From Nitrososphaeria archaeon (lineage in GTDB: Archaea; Thermoproteota; Nitrososphaeria; Nitrososphaerales; JACAEJ01): a stretch of DNA of 50,301 bases. The notes under the pieces were generated by a model. The model ran no database searches. It saw only the letters and a list, made by a program, of their open reading frames with translations, and was not told the DNA's origin. This document shows, piece by piece, positions 26,925-35,541 of this stretch; position 1 is the first letter of the stretch; every line of letters starts with the position of its first letter. The DNA is taken from assembly GCA_029775875.1 (NCBI GenBank), contig JARVKD010000004.1, positions 1 to 50,301 of the forward strand, read 5' to 3'. The position numbers and the translations under genes were made by a program.

Positions 26925-28088
26925 TTATCTACAACTCTCCTTTATGATTTCATTAGAATCTTTAAGGGATATGCTTACTTTATGGACTCTTTTAATGTAA
27001 TGGGCTGCTTTGCACGAATTGGTAGCAATATTATCGACTCCAAGGCTAGGGATTATAGGCGTGAACACAGCACAAGTATTACAAACGAACTTTCCCCCTG
27101 CTTTTTCGACTCTATCAGTATAGCCTTTTCTCCTTGCCTCTTCGTAAGTCCTTCTTGAGCAGAATATGAGGCACTTTTTACTGAATTTTCTATCCCTAAT
27201 AGATTCAGAAATTTCGTTTATCTCATTCACATTAAGATGGGGGCAGCCTAAAATTATTGCATCTCCTTTTTCAGCATCGTTGAGTTCATCGTAAATATCC
27301 TTAAACTCATTATCGGTAAAATCTACTCTTTCAACTTTATCTATTTTTTCATTTATCATGAACATTCCAGAAGCTCCAGAAGTCCCAATAGCGGCACAGA
27401 TAGCTTTAGCCTCAGATGGATTTGGATTCTTTATGTTCTGAAAAGTCATAGGTCCTCTTGTAATCTTCCCAGCGAAATAGCCCAAAACGCCAAATTTTAC
27501 CGAGTTAGAAAGATTATTAATTTTATTTTGAATTGAGAGAGTTGGCTTTCTAAATTCTTCAATATGTAACTCAGAGTAAGGAGTTTTACCAGTAATCGCA
27601 CTTGCTAGAGCGCTTAAAGCACTCTCACGATTAGTCATCAAATTCAGAATGGAATTTGCATAGACAGATGCTGAACTTTCAGCCCAACTAACATGGCTAC
27701 CTTTTGGTGGTAGATAAAACCCTTCGTATGGTGTGCACGTAAAAGAATCGGTTACTCCTAATCTCTTATAGGCTTCGATTATCTTCATCTGCCCTAAAAC
27801 ATAATTATCGTTAATATTGAAATCGTGAGGATTTTGATAATCCAATCCAGCAGGGTTTACAGTCGTAGGGACAGAAACTTTAGCATTAAGGCTGATTTTC
27901 TCCAGAAATTCTTTACCATAATCACCAATAGTTGAATATGAGACTCCTGATACATGGGCTGATGAGATTTCTATCAGATGACTTGCATCTGTCAAGCGAC
28001 CTATGGAAGATAATATTCTGTAACTTATCTCAAGGGCTTCTCCATACTCTCCTTTAAGGGCTTTCTCTTCATCGTTGGTAAGGTACAA
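26925..28088 (-). CDS. Aconitase X large subunit; phosphomevalonate dehydratase large subunit
   Basis: 387 residues of the DUF521/AcnX catalytic domain. Landmarks: SSAHVSGVSYSTIGDYGKEFLE, VPTTVNPAGLDYQ, GSHVSWAESSASVYANSI, MTNRESALSALASAITGKTP, GASGMFMINE, and the cysteine-bearing FVCNTCAVFTP and IATNSCKAAHYI that probably hold the Fe-S cluster. Together with the small subunit it dehydrates mevalonate 5-phosphate in the archaeal isoprenoid route. Start is TTG at 28088 after GGAGAT. It diverges from the UbiD-type gene across a 111-base shared promoter region. Confidence 0.9.
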   Translation of the reverse strand: MYLTNDEEKALKGEYGEALEISYRILSSIGRLTDASHLIEISSAHVSGVSYSTIGDYGKEFLEKISLNAKVSVPTTVNPAGLDYQNPHDFNINDNYVLGQMKIIEAYKRLGVTDSFTCTPYEGFYLPPKGSHVSWAESSASVYANSILNLMTNRESALSALASAITGKTPYSELHIEEFRKPTLSIQNKINNLSNSVKFGVLGYFAGKITRGPMTFQNIKNPNPSEAKAICAAIGTSGASGMFMINEKIDKVERVDFTDNEFKDIYDELNDAEKGDAIILGCPHLNVNEINEISESIRDRKFSKKCLIFCSRRTYEEARRKGYTDRVEKAGGKFVCNTCAVFTPIIPSLGVDNIATNSCKAAHYIKRVHKVSISLKDSNEIIKESCR

Positions 28089-28147
28089 CTCTTATCTCCA
28101 AAGTTGGATAATCTTTCATTAATTAAGCATAAATTCTTTATCACTTT

Positions 28148-28199
28148 TATATAGGTCTTTGATTAAACTTGAACAACATTAATGCAATAGGGTGATGGT
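28148..28199 (+). promoter_or_regulatory. Promoter and ribosome-binding site of the UbiD-type gene
   Basis: TATATA at 28148-28153 gives a predicted start of transcription near 28177. GGGTGATGG at about 28190-28198, directly before the TTG at 28200, serves as Shine-Dalgarno. The divergent AcnX operon must initiate from the same 111-base gap, so the two halves of the pathway could be jointly controlled. Confidence 0.5.
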
Positions 28200-29552
28200 T
28201 TGGATAAAACTATAGTCTCATCAGATCAAAGGAGTTTCTTGAAAATACTGGAAAGAAGTGGTCAGATGATAAGAATAAAGAAAGAGGTGTCTTATTTATA
28301 CGAGGCAGCAGCCATAATGAAAAAGTTTGATAAAGGTCCAGTTTTATTCTTTGAGAAGATAAAAGATTCAGACTATCCTTTAGTTAGCGGTTTATGTAAT
28401 ACGAAGGAAAGAGTCTGTTCAGCCATTGGCATAAGTTCAAATGAGCTTAACGAGAAGATATCCTCATCAATAAAAAATCCGATGAACCCTAAAATCCTTG
28501 AAGATGCTCCATTTAAAGAATATTCAAATAAGCCGAAGCTGAGCAAGTTACCAATAATCAAGCACTATGAGAAGGATGCTGGAAGATACATAACATCAGG
28601 GGTAGTCTTTGCAAAAAATATAGAGACAGAGACTCAGAATGCATCCATACATAGATTGCTCCTTTTGGATGATGAGCATTTAGCCATAAGAGTAGTAGAA
28701 GGAAGGCATTTATGGAGATGCCTAAAATTATCAAAGCAAGCAAGAAAGCCCCTTGAAGTGGCAATAGCAATAGGAATTCATCCAGCTGTATCTTTGGCAG
28801 CTGCTTGCCAAGTGCCCTATGGTGTCGATGAGATGAGCGTTGCTAACTCTCTTTTAAATGGCAATCTAACTGTTTCAAAGTGCAATAGTGTAGACTTATT
28901 CGTTCCATCTTATTCTGAGATGGTTTTGGAAGGAGAATTTATGATGGATAGAGAAGAGGAAGAATTCATGGCAGACATGCTGGGCACTTACGATTATCCT
29001 AGAAAGCAGCCAGTAATCGAAGTAAAAAATATTTCCCATAGAAAAAATGCCTTTTATCAAGGATTGTTGCCAGCTGGTAGCGAGCATCGCTTGCTCATGT
29101 CCCTTCCAATAGAAGTAAAGCTATTTCAAGGAGTAAAGAATACAGTTCCATCCACTAAAGCTGTTCATCTTACTGATGGTGGTTGTAATTGGTTACATGC
29201 AGTAATTCAGATTAAAAAAACTTATGAAGGAGAGCCAAAGAATGCAATACTATCAGCCTTTGCCAACCATCCATCCTTAAAATTGGCAATAGTTGTTGAT
29301 GATGATATAAATCCCTTTGATATGAAAAGCGTAGAATTCGCCATTGCTACTCGCTTCCAAGGTGATAAGGGTTTGGTAATAATACATAATGCAAAAGGCT
29401 CTAGTTTAGACCCATCGAGTGATCAAGAAAACCTTCTCACTACAAAGGTTGGGATAGATGCAACTATAAGCCTCTTCAAGAAAAGAGAAAGGTTTGAAAT
29501 AGCTAAGATACCTGGCGAAGATTTAATTGATGCTAAAGAATATATTGCTTAA
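28200..29552 (+). CDS. UbiD-family decarboxylase; anhydromevalonate phosphate decarboxylase
   Basis: 450 residues of the prenyl-FMN-dependent UbiD family. Landmarks: VLFFEKIKDSDYPLVSGLC, IGIHPAVSLAAACQVPYGVDE, EGEFMMDREEEE, GGCNWLHAVIQIKK, and VVDDDINPFDMKSVEFAIATRFQGDKGL with the Asp-rich metal and flavin loop. Facing the AcnX pair, it is best read as the enzyme that decarboxylates trans-anhydromevalonate 5-phosphate to isopentenyl phosphate. A UbiX-type prenyltransferase is needed for the cofactor and is not in this window, nor is isopentenyl phosphate kinase. Confidence 0.9.
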   Translation: MDKTIVSSDQRSFLKILERSGQMIRIKKEVSYLYEAAAIMKKFDKGPVLFFEKIKDSDYPLVSGLCNTKERVCSAIGISSNELNEKISSSIKNPMNPKILEDAPFKEYSNKPKLSKLPIIKHYEKDAGRYITSGVVFAKNIETETQNASIHRLLLLDDEHLAIRVVEGRHLWRCLKLSKQARKPLEVAIAIGIHPAVSLAAACQVPYGVDEMSVANSLLNGNLTVSKCNSVDLFVPSYSEMVLEGEFMMDREEEEFMADMLGTYDYPRKQPVIEVKNISHRKNAFYQGLLPAGSEHRLLMSLPIEVKLFQGVKNTVPSTKAVHLTDGGCNWLHAVIQIKKTYEGEPKNAILSAFANHPSLKLAIVVDDDINPFDMKSVEFAIATRFQGDKGLVIIHNAKGSSLDPSSDQENLLTTKVGIDATISLFKKRERFEIAKIPGEDLIDAKEYIA

Positions 29553-29887
29553 GTTTTGCAAAGTTCTTTTATTTCTTCCAATAACCTTTTTGCTATATGA
29601 GCATCTATAGGAGTTATTGTGTATAAAGATGCTATTACAATACCATCTATTATCATAGATATACTCTCAGAAAATATTCTTGAGTAGACATCCTCAAACT
29701 TGCTCGGAATGATGATGCTAGAACTTGCTCTATTTTCAATCTTCACTGATAATGCCATAGAGCCTAACTTCATCTCCTCTCCTTCACAAACGATTAAGAA
29801 ACAGCCATTCTTGGCTCTTATAATATGAATGTTAAAGAGTCTTCCATTTACTTCTATTTTCTTATTCAAAAAAGAGTTCAAAGCCAA
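29549..29887 (-). CDS. Hypothetical protein at the end of the proteasome-exosome operon
   Basis: 112 residues with a beta-rich first half (KKIEVNGRLFNIHIIRAKNGCFLIVCEGEEMKLGSMALSV) and a C-terminal helix (DAHIAKRLLEEIKEL). It starts ten bases after pcc1, so it is the last gene of the psmA-exosome unit, and its stop overlaps the convergent UbiD-type gene by four bases. Size and strand pattern would suit a small Pba/PAC-type proteasome assembly chaperone, but I see no diagnostic motif and would not assign it. Confidence 0.55.
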   Translation of the reverse strand: MALNSFLNKKIEVNGRLFNIHIIRAKNGCFLIVCEGEEMKLGSMALSVKIENRASSSIIIPSKFEDVYSRIFSESISMIIDGIVIASLYTITPIDAHIAKRLLEEIKELCKT

Positions 29888-29897
29888 CTTTAATCAT

Positions 29898-30191
29898 CTA
29901 TTCTTTTAAGTCGCTAATAGTATTCTTTACCACGTTTATCAGCCTTAAATAAGAATTTATCCCAGCCCTTAACTGAGATATATCATCCCCTCTTAGATTT
30001 ATGATTAATTTGTCTTTATCATGAGAAATGTTAACTAATAAGCTTGATTTCGGGGCTTTGTCTATATCAGGCTTCAGAGCAAAGTAAGCAACTTTAGCCA
30101 AATTTTCTAAGCTAACTTCTATCTTGGCTTCTAATCCTTTAATTATTCTTCCTTTCCTAACCTGGGGAGATCGGCGTTGGAGTGATGTCAT
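29898..30191 (-). CDS. pcc1: KEOPS complex subunit Pcc1
   Basis: Up to 97 residues. From about residue 22 it reads AKIEVSLENLAKVAYFALKPDI, NISHDKDKLIINLRGDDISQLRAGINSYLRLINVV, the Pcc1 dimerisation fold. Pcc1 is part of KEOPS, which makes t6A37 on tRNAs. The only canonical upstream start, ATG 30191, overlaps eL43 by 35 bases and adds about 20 residues not expected for Pcc1. Starts after the eL43 stop would have to be ATA or ATT next to AGGAAAGGA. Order after eL43 matches the usual archaeal exosome neighbourhood. Confidence 0.82.
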   Translation of the reverse strand: MTSLQRRSPQVRKGRIIKGLEAKIEVSLENLAKVAYFALKPDIDKAPKSSLLVNISHDKDKLIINLRGDDISQLRAGINSYLRLINVVKNTISDLKE

Positions 30192-30390
30192 AAGCCCTTC
30201 CTGCTATGACTAAGCCACAGGATTTACACTCCCATATTCCCTTACTCTTTCTCTTCAACTTCCATGAGCCACAGTTAGGGCATTTTCTCTTCATCTTTAA
30301 AGCAGTGAATATCATACCATACTTCTTTCTCAGAGTTGAGCCGTACTTGGCGCCGAGTCCTTTTAAGCCCTTATCCTTAGCCTTTGGCAT
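30157..30390 (-). CDS. rpl37ae: Ribosomal protein eL43 (L37Ae)
   Basis: 77 residues with the zinc ribbon CPNC followed by CKSC (about residues 38-57), a basic N-terminus (GLGAKYGSTLRKKYG) and the end GLVIAGRAYDITP. It is a large-subunit protein that binds 23S rRNA. It overlaps the end of rrp42 by 14 bases and its own end overlaps the start proposed for pcc1. Confidence 0.96.
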   Translation of the reverse strand: MPKAKDKGLKGLGAKYGSTLRKKYGMIFTALKMKRKCPNCGSWKLKRKSKGIWECKSCGLVIAGRAYDITPTPISPG

Positions 30391-31210
30391 ACTTCGTTAT
30401 CTCTCCTTTTATGATCTCTCTTATCTCCTTCGCTTTGACTTTAGCTATGTTTGTTGCTAATTTAACTTGGTCGAAGGTAAGAGTTCCAGGCTGACCTTTC
30501 TGACCAGCGCATAGATTCCCATCCTCATCTAATACAAGAGTTATTCTAGCATCCATAACAGCCTCCTCCTCAGAGGTTGGATCCACTATGAGCGCATCTC
30601 CTATTCTAGCCATAGTCACAGATACAGGAATACCATTTATTGGTAAAGGGATGATCTCATCTGATTGCTTTATCTGTCCGTTTTCATCAACATAATACCT
30701 TGGCATTTTACTTGTAGCGATAGAGGCAACGGTAGCATATGATGTTGCATCAAGTAAGTTGCCATCAGTATTCAAAACATTCACGTCGACGAATACAGCA
30801 AGTACTTTTTTCCCAGGGATAAGTGCAAGCTTTGAAAGGTCTATCATGTGAGATTCTCTAACTCCTCTGTCTACAACTCTAGCCAGCTCTATAGCATCTT
30901 CATCAGGAGGACCAGGCTCTGCATATGCTGAAGCAAGAGGCAAGACTTCTGTGTTTACCACTAAAAGCCCCTTATCAGGTGTATCAGGGAATGGATCTCC
31001 TATCTCTATCTTCACGCCTGCTATGACTTGAGTATTTCCAACTTGAACACGAGCTGAGCCATTAGCCTTCTCTATTACGCCGGTCTCTATAGTAATAGGG
31101 CGAAAGTCCATTAAGCCCCTATTATCGAGCCTCTTTTCTTTTGATAATAGCTCTATCATCTGAACTTTTCTTAACTGTTCAACCACTATGGATTTTTTAA
31201 CAGCAGACAT
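30377..31210 (-). CDS. rrp42: Exosome RNase PH-like subunit Rrp42
   Basis: 277 residues of the RNase PH fold: DNRGLMDFRPITIETGVIEKANGSARVQVGNTQVIAGVK, the PGPPDEDAIELARVVDRGVRES loop and VFVDVNVLNTDGNLLDATSYA. Rrp42 forms the hexameric ring with Rrp41 and helps bind RNA, while Rrp41 supplies catalysis. The ATG start directly abuts the rrp41 stop. Confidence 0.96.
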   Translation of the reverse strand: MSAVKKSIVVEQLRKVQMIELLSKEKRLDNRGLMDFRPITIETGVIEKANGSARVQVGNTQVIAGVKIEIGDPFPDTPDKGLLVVNTEVLPLASAYAEPGPPDEDAIELARVVDRGVRESHMIDLSKLALIPGKKVLAVFVDVNVLNTDGNLLDATSYATVASIATSKMPRYYVDENGQIKQSDEIIPLPINGIPVSVTMARIGDALIVDPTSEEEAVMDARITLVLDEDGNLCAGQKGQPGTLTFDQVKLATNIAKVKAKEIREIIKGEITKYAKG

Positions 31211-31936
31211 TCATTCCTCACCAACTTCAGCCTTACCAAAGTACTTATCCATCAAGGCTTTTCGCTGAGCATCATAGATAGTCCGACAAGCGTTGATAGC
31301 CATATCAAAAGCCTTTTCAAACTCTTCAGGGGTCAATATACCATCCAGCTGAAATAGAGTTAGTTGATTCAGGTTTGGCATTATGGCAATGGGCATATCA
31401 GCTTCTCCTTCCTTATCCTCTACATCGTTCAGGTCTATTACAACCTGACCTGATGCCTTACCAGCAGCGCAAGCCACGACCATGTCACGCATAGATATGC
31501 CAGCATCAGCCAAGGCAACTGCAGAAGCAGTAATACCAGCACATCTTGAGCCACCGTCTGCTTGCAATACTTCTAGATAGACATCTATAGCCGTTCTTGG
31601 ATATTCTTCCAGCATTAGAGCCGGTTCAAGAGCTTCCCTTATCACCTTTGATATCTCTATTTCACGCCTTGATGGTTGGGGAGGTTTACGAGTATCTGTA
31701 GAGAAGGGAGCCATATGGTAGCGACACCTTAAAACGGATCTATCAGGTAGGGCTTGATGCTTCGGATGAACTTCTTTAGGACCATAGACTGCAACGACTA
31801 TCTTATTCTTACCCATCTCTATGTAGGAAGAACCGTCAGCGTTCTTGAGAACTCCGACTTCTATCTTTAAAGGCCTCAGCTCATCAACTCTTCTCCCATC
31901 TATCCTTAAACCCTTTTCATCTATCAATTCTTTCAA
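31211..31936 (-). CDS. rrp41: Exosome RNase PH-like catalytic subunit Rrp41
   Basis: 241 residues. [43 protein letters not shown] is the RNase PH N-terminus, [10 protein letters not shown] and [17 protein letters not shown] are the ring contacts, and [22 protein letters not shown] contains the catalytic Asp pair. It degrades and tails RNA 3' ends phosphorolytically. TTG start at 31936 preceded by GGAGGAAC, overlapping the end of rrp4 by four bases. Confidence 0.96.
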   Translation of the reverse strand: MKELIDEKGLRIDGRRVDELRPLKIEVGVLKNADGSSYIEMGKNKIVVAVYGPKEVHPKHQALPDRSVLRCRYHMAPFSTDTRKPPQPSRREIEISKVIREALEPALMLEEYPRTAIDVYLEVLQADGGSRCAGITASAVALADAGISMRDMVVACAAGKASGQVVIDLNDVEDKEGEADMPIAIMPNLNQLTLFQLDGILTPEEFEKAFDMAINACRTIYDAQRKALMDKYFGKAEVGEE

Positions 31937-32619
31937 CTTTGTTCCTCCTTATACTTTGACAGGAAACTTTGAATATTTTTAGTCAAGCCTGCCAGATGGG
32001 CTTCCGATTCCACCATCTTTATGGCTTGAGTTGCCAGCAAGATACCATCAGGCGGACCTACTATTAAAATGATTCCATTTTGACCTATTATAAGTTTACA
32101 ATTTGTAGCAGTCTCTATCGTCTTGATCATGGACCCTTTCTTGCCTATCAACCTAGGGACTTTGGCAGGGCTTATCCTCACCACTTCTCCCTTTGGTATG
32201 CGCCCTAATCCTGGTCCGGACACACTCAAAAGAGGGTTCCTAGTTCTATCATAAGCAACAACCTTTGCATATATCAGATCACCTATGGAGAATTTCTTTA
32301 AAAGAGATTCACGATCGGGAGAGAATTCTTTACCAAAAACGCTTTGAGCAGAAAGATATGCAAAGAAGCATGAGTTTATATCTACTTCCCATGAAAAGGC
32401 TGAAAAATCGACTATCTTTCCTATTACCAAATCATCAACTCTAGGGATGTAAGGTCCAGTCAAGGGAATAACACGAATTCCCTCATGGCTGATCTCAGCT
32501 AAGCCTACTTTTGTTGCATAGAACTTGTTGTTGATTCTAATTACATTACTTATGGACTTATAGTTTCCCTCAGCGATTAGCTCGCCAGGGGTTACATATT
32601 TTCTTTCAACTTCAGGCAT
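31933..32619 (-). CDS. rrp4: Exosome cap subunit Rrp4
   Basis: 228 residues: N-terminal domain ([14 protein letters not shown]), central S1 domain ([40 protein letters not shown]), and a C-terminal KH domain with [16 protein letters not shown]. It sits on top of the Rrp41-Rrp42 ring and feeds RNA to it. A seven-base gap separates it from the SBDS gene. Confidence 0.95.
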   Translation of the reverse strand: MPEVERKYVTPGELIAEGNYKSISNVIRINNKFYATKVGLAEISHEGIRVIPLTGPYIPRVDDLVIGKIVDFSAFSWEVDINSCFFAYLSAQSVFGKEFSPDRESLLKKFSIGDLIYAKVVAYDRTRNPLLSVSGPGLGRIPKGEVVRISPAKVPRLIGKKGSMIKTIETATNCKLIIGQNGIILIVGPPDGILLATQAIKMVESEAHLAGLTKNIQSFLSKYKEEQS

Positions 32620-32626
32620 ATTTCTC

Positions 32627-33316
32627 TCACTTCATCAAAGTTATTTCAGAGGTTCCCTTTGTAATAGAACCCAATTTATCTATCAAAGAAGAATGAACTC
32701 CAGCAGGAATCTCTACAATCGCGCTTAAAGAGCCGTCTGACAACCATTCTTCTTTTTGAATCGTCCCATAACTCTTTAACGTTCCTAAAGCTTTAGGAGC
32801 AAATTGAGGTTGAATTTTCACCATGAGCTTTATCTTCTCATGCTTAAGGGGGAGAACTGTCCTTAACTGTTCCACAACAGTCTTTGCTTGCTCTTCAGCA
32901 CTCTTGAAAGGATCGATGGAAACATGAACCTGAGAAAGTGCTTGCTCGACCCTTGTTTGAGGATGTGGCAAGCCTGTCCTAGGATCTACAAAGTTTTTGC
33001 TTATGATGGAGATTATCTGCTTCCTTTTTTCTTCTATCAAGGAGCGCCTCTGTTCAGAGGTAAGCTGAAGCTCTCCCTTTTTCAGTATGATTTCAGCCAC
33101 TTCTGGAGCATAAGTTGTATTGAAGAACTTTTTCAACTTTTCCACTGGAATGCGTAGCCCTTTTGATGCATCAGAAAAAACCTCATCGATGGCAATTATC
33201 TTTGATGGTTCGATTTGGCGACCCATCTTGTAATCTAGAGCGCTCTTGGGGTCTACTAGTATCTCAAACCTCTCGCCATCTAACACTAGCCTAACTACAG
33301 TGAATTTGCTACTCAA
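32627..33316 (-). CDS. sdo1: Ribosome maturation protein SBDS
   Basis: About 229 residues: SSKFTVVRLVLDGERFEILVDPKSALDYKMG (domain I), RRSLIEEKRKQIISIISKNFVDPRTGLPHPQTRVEQAL (the conserved domain II junction) and a ferredoxin-like C-terminal domain. It releases anti-association factors from the large subunit. The frame stays open upstream to an ATG at 33379, but that would add an arginine-rich stretch and overlap psmA by 47 bases. I choose TTG 33316, with GGTG eleven bases upstream and just past the psmA stop. Confidence 0.94.
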   Translation of the reverse strand: MSSKFTVVRLVLDGERFEILVDPKSALDYKMGRQIEPSKIIAIDEVFSDASKGLRIPVEKLKKFFNTTYAPEVAEIILKKGELQLTSEQRRSLIEEKRKQIISIISKNFVDPRTGLPHPQTRVEQALSQVHVSIDPFKSAEEQAKTVVEQLRTVLPLKHEKIKLMVKIQPQFAPKALGTLKSYGTIQKEEWLSDGSLSAIVEIPAGVHSSLIDKLGSITKGTSEITLMK

Positions 33317-33332
33317 ATTAAGAAAGCACCGA

Positions 33333-34073
33333 CTAAGCTTTGCCTGTAGTAGAAAGCCTCTCCTTCGCCTTCTCCGCAAATTTGGCTATCTCTTCGTCTG
33401 TGAGACGTTTCATCTTCTTGCTCTCTGTATCTATCAGAGCTATCTTTATGTGCTTTGTACCCACTTTGTCCTCACTCACTAGATATACACACTCTATGGC
33501 TAATATACAGGCTTCTTCTAGGCTCATGTTAGGATCGTATCTTTTCTCAAGGTATTCTGTCACCTGATCACTCCCAGCCCCAATGGCAGCACCATCATAG
33601 CCCAAGTAAGTTCCACTAGGGTCTGTAGAGAAGAGCATTGCTCCATTTCTATCCACGCCAGCGATGATCAAGGAGACGCCGAAGGGTCTCACTCCTGCAT
33701 ATTGAGTGTATTGCTGATTCAAATCTCCTATTCTTTTTGCAACAGCCTCAACTTCGACAGGTTCATCATATATCAACCTGTTTGTTTGAGCAAAAACTCT
33801 TGAGACATCTACTTGAATTCGAGCATCTGGTACGTAACCAGCAGCAGCTATACCTATGTGGTCATCGACTTGAAATATCTTCTGGCTTATGTTCGGGTTC
33901 TGTAGTTTTCTTGTTCTCTCTTCAACTGCCAATACTACACCATTCTTTACCTTTAAGCCTAAAGCTAGTGTTCCTCTCCTAACGGTCTCTATAGCGTATT
34001 CAACTTGGTAGAGTCTACCGTCTGGAGAGAATATCGTTATCGCTCTATCGTATCCAGCGCTTGGGGCAAACAT
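33333..34073 (-). CDS. psmA: Proteasome alpha subunit
   Basis: 246 residues. The start GYDRAITIFSPDGRLYQVEYAIETVRRGTLALGLK contains the gate-forming N-terminal helix H0 of alpha subunits, DHIGIAAAGYVPDARIQVD and RPFGVSLIIAGVDRNG follow, and EEAVM-type catalytic features are absent as expected. It forms the outer rings of the 20S proteasome. First gene of the psmA-SBDS-rrp4-rrp41-rrp42-eL43-pcc1 unit. Confidence 0.97.
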   Translation of the reverse strand: MFAPSAGYDRAITIFSPDGRLYQVEYAIETVRRGTLALGLKVKNGVVLAVEERTRKLQNPNISQKIFQVDDHIGIAAAGYVPDARIQVDVSRVFAQTNRLIYDEPVEVEAVAKRIGDLNQQYTQYAGVRPFGVSLIIAGVDRNGAMLFSTDPSGTYLGYDGAAIGAGSDQVTEYLEKRYDPNMSLEEACILAIECVYLVSEDKVGTKHIKIALIDTESKKMKRLTDEEIAKFAEKAKERLSTTGKA

Positions 34074-34104
34074 AACTACTCACTTCTACAATAATTATCA
34101 AACT

Positions 34105-34121
34105 AAGGGTTTAAAACCCTT
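34105..34121. promoter_or_regulatory. Perfect dyad over the psmA promoter
   Basis: AAGGGTTT, one A, AAACCCTT: two eight-base arms with perfect symmetry, 32-48 bases upstream of the psmA ATG. On the psmA strand its centre supplies the TTTTAAA-like TATA element. It could be an operator for the whole proteasome-exosome unit. The divergent PRC-barrel gene starts 115 bases away. Confidence 0.45.
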
Positions 34122-34235
34122 TTCTAATAAAAAAGTGACATATTTATTATTTGTGTTATTGATCTGAATCTTACTTAGGTTCTATGTGAAAATAAAAGCT
34201 TATAAATTGAAGCTATAATTTAAAGATGAGTCAAA

Positions 34236-34601
34236 ATGGAAAGGAAGACTATAACGAAGGAAAAAGTCGTTGGTATGCAAGTTGTTGATGGCGATGCCCG
34301 CTTAATTGGAGTGGTCAAAGATGTTTCTTTTGCAGTTGGAGAATCAAGAATGTATTTGGTTGTCGAGTTGAAGGATGGAAAGATTCAGGAGTTTCCTTGG
34401 GAGGATATTCAAGCAGCAGGCGATTTCGTTCTTTTAAGACCTAAGCCCAAGATCGAGGCTGTAGCCCCAACACCAACTGTTACTCCAACTCAAGCCCCAG
34501 CAGCTCAAGCCCAGACTCTTTGTCCTACATGTGGAAAACCATTAACCTACATTCAACAGTACAAACGCTGGTACTGCTATAACGAACAGAAATACGTATG
34601 A
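34236..34601 (+). CDS. PRC-barrel protein with C-terminal zinc ribbon
   Basis: 121 residues in three parts: a PRC-barrel (KVVGMQVVDGDARLIGVVKDVSFAVG; MYLVVELKDGKIQEFPWEDIQAAGDFVLLRP) at 1-72, a Pro/Ala/Thr-rich linker at about 73-95, and a zinc ribbon with CPTC and a late WYCYN. The fourth zinc ligand is not obvious. PRC-barrel proteins act in RNA processing (RimM-like) and as adaptors. Its position divergent from the proteasome operon is suggestive but proves nothing. Confidence 0.75.
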   Translation: MERKTITKEKVVGMQVVDGDARLIGVVKDVSFAVGESRMYLVVELKDGKIQEFPWEDIQAAGDFVLLRPKPKIEAVAPTPTVTPTQAPAAQAQTLCPTCGKPLTYIQQYKRWYCYNEQKYV

Positions 34602-34689
34602 AACTTTGCACAAATGCTTTAACATCGTAATTTATGCTTATCATCCTAGAGTTATGTTTAAGTTATTCTTTAAATGATCTTGTGATGCC

Positions 34690-34887
34690 ATGCCTAAACA
34701 GATCGTTAACATTGAGGACTTCAAGAAGCTTTTGGAAAAGGCAGTAGAATGCCGTGTTTTGAGGATGGATGATAAGACAAAGTTAAAGCTTAGGACTAAG
34801 AAGATGCTCTATGTCTTTATTACATCAAAGGAAGAAGCAGATAAAATTCTAAAGGATATTAAGATTGAAGTAAAAGAAATAAAGTAA
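34690..34887 (+). CDS. rpl38e: Ribosomal protein eL38
   Basis: 65 residues. MPKQIVNIEDFKKLLEKAVECRVLRMDDKTKLKLRTKKMLYVFITSKEEADKI matches the eL38 pattern of human RPL38 (PRKIEEIKDFLL, VKFKVRCSRYLYTLVI, KAEKLKQSL) over its full length. eL38 is a small large-subunit protein known from eukaryotes and from parts of the TACK archaea. It stands alone, after a short AT-rich gap following the PRC-barrel gene. Confidence 0.85.
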   Translation: MPKQIVNIEDFKKLLEKAVECRVLRMDDKTKLKLRTKKMLYVFITSKEEADKILKDIKIEVKEIK

Positions 34888-34934
34888 CAATGGCTCATAA
34901 GAAATGAATGAAGCAAGTATAAGGAAATCTTACA

Positions 34935-35480
34935 TCAAGTTTGACCTTTGATTTTACTCAAGCAATCTGAGCATAGCATAGGCAATTTTCTATCAACATC
35001 GTATATGCTATTGGCAAAGCTCATTATACAACTAGGTTCGTAGCAATGGGCCAAGCCGAAAAGGTGACCGAGTTCATGAGCAACTTCCTTGAATACCCTC
35101 TCGTTGATCAGGCTTGGCTCTAATCCAAACTCTAGCTCGAAAGATGTTAATCTCGCTGTTGAGAGAAGGGCTACACCTCTACTCATATCAGCCAATCCGA
35201 ATACAAAGTTCAAACTTGGTACAAATATATCAGCCAAAGTCACGCCAATTACCTTGTTATCTTTTGTTTTAAACTCTAAAAGTCTAGAAAGAATCCTTGT
35301 AGCATCGTACTGCTGCCTTGAGGAAACGTAATCTTCATTATGGAGAGGAACTCTTTCTAAAGATAGCTCAGGCTCACATCCGTACAGTCTAACAGCTGCT
35401 TCTAATTGGTCTGAAAAACGCATCAGGTAAAAGTCTCCTAAAGGCTTGACCAAGACTCTAATCTTTGGCTTTGAAAGCAT
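34935..35480 (-). CDS. amzA: Archaemetzincin
   Basis: 181 residues with the metzincin zinc site HELGHLFGLAHC in the C-terminal third, followed by SCIMSFANSIYDVDRKLPMLCSDC. The IMSFAN is the Met-turn region and the late CxxC binds a second zinc, the archaemetzincin hallmark. It is presumed to be a metallopeptidase; natural substrates are not known. No signal peptide is seen, so it is cytoplasmic. Confidence 0.92.
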   Translation of the reverse strand: MLSKPKIRVLVKPLGDFYLMRFSDQLEAAVRLYGCEPELSLERVPLHNEDYVSSRQQYDATRILSRLLEFKTKDNKVIGVTLADIFVPSLNFVFGLADMSRGVALLSTARLTSFELEFGLEPSLINERVFKEVAHELGHLFGLAHCYEPSCIMSFANSIYDVDRKLPMLCSDCLSKIKGQT

Positions 35481-35541
35481 TCCTTTCCACTATGCTTCTA
35501 TCATTAATTAGAACAGAGACTGATTATAAAGGTTCTTTGAG

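Noticed and set aside
33317-33379. Extended SBDS N-terminus from ATG 33379
   Set aside because: It adds a low-complexity arginine-rich stretch read from the psmA 3' end; TTG 33316 gives the standard SBDS start.
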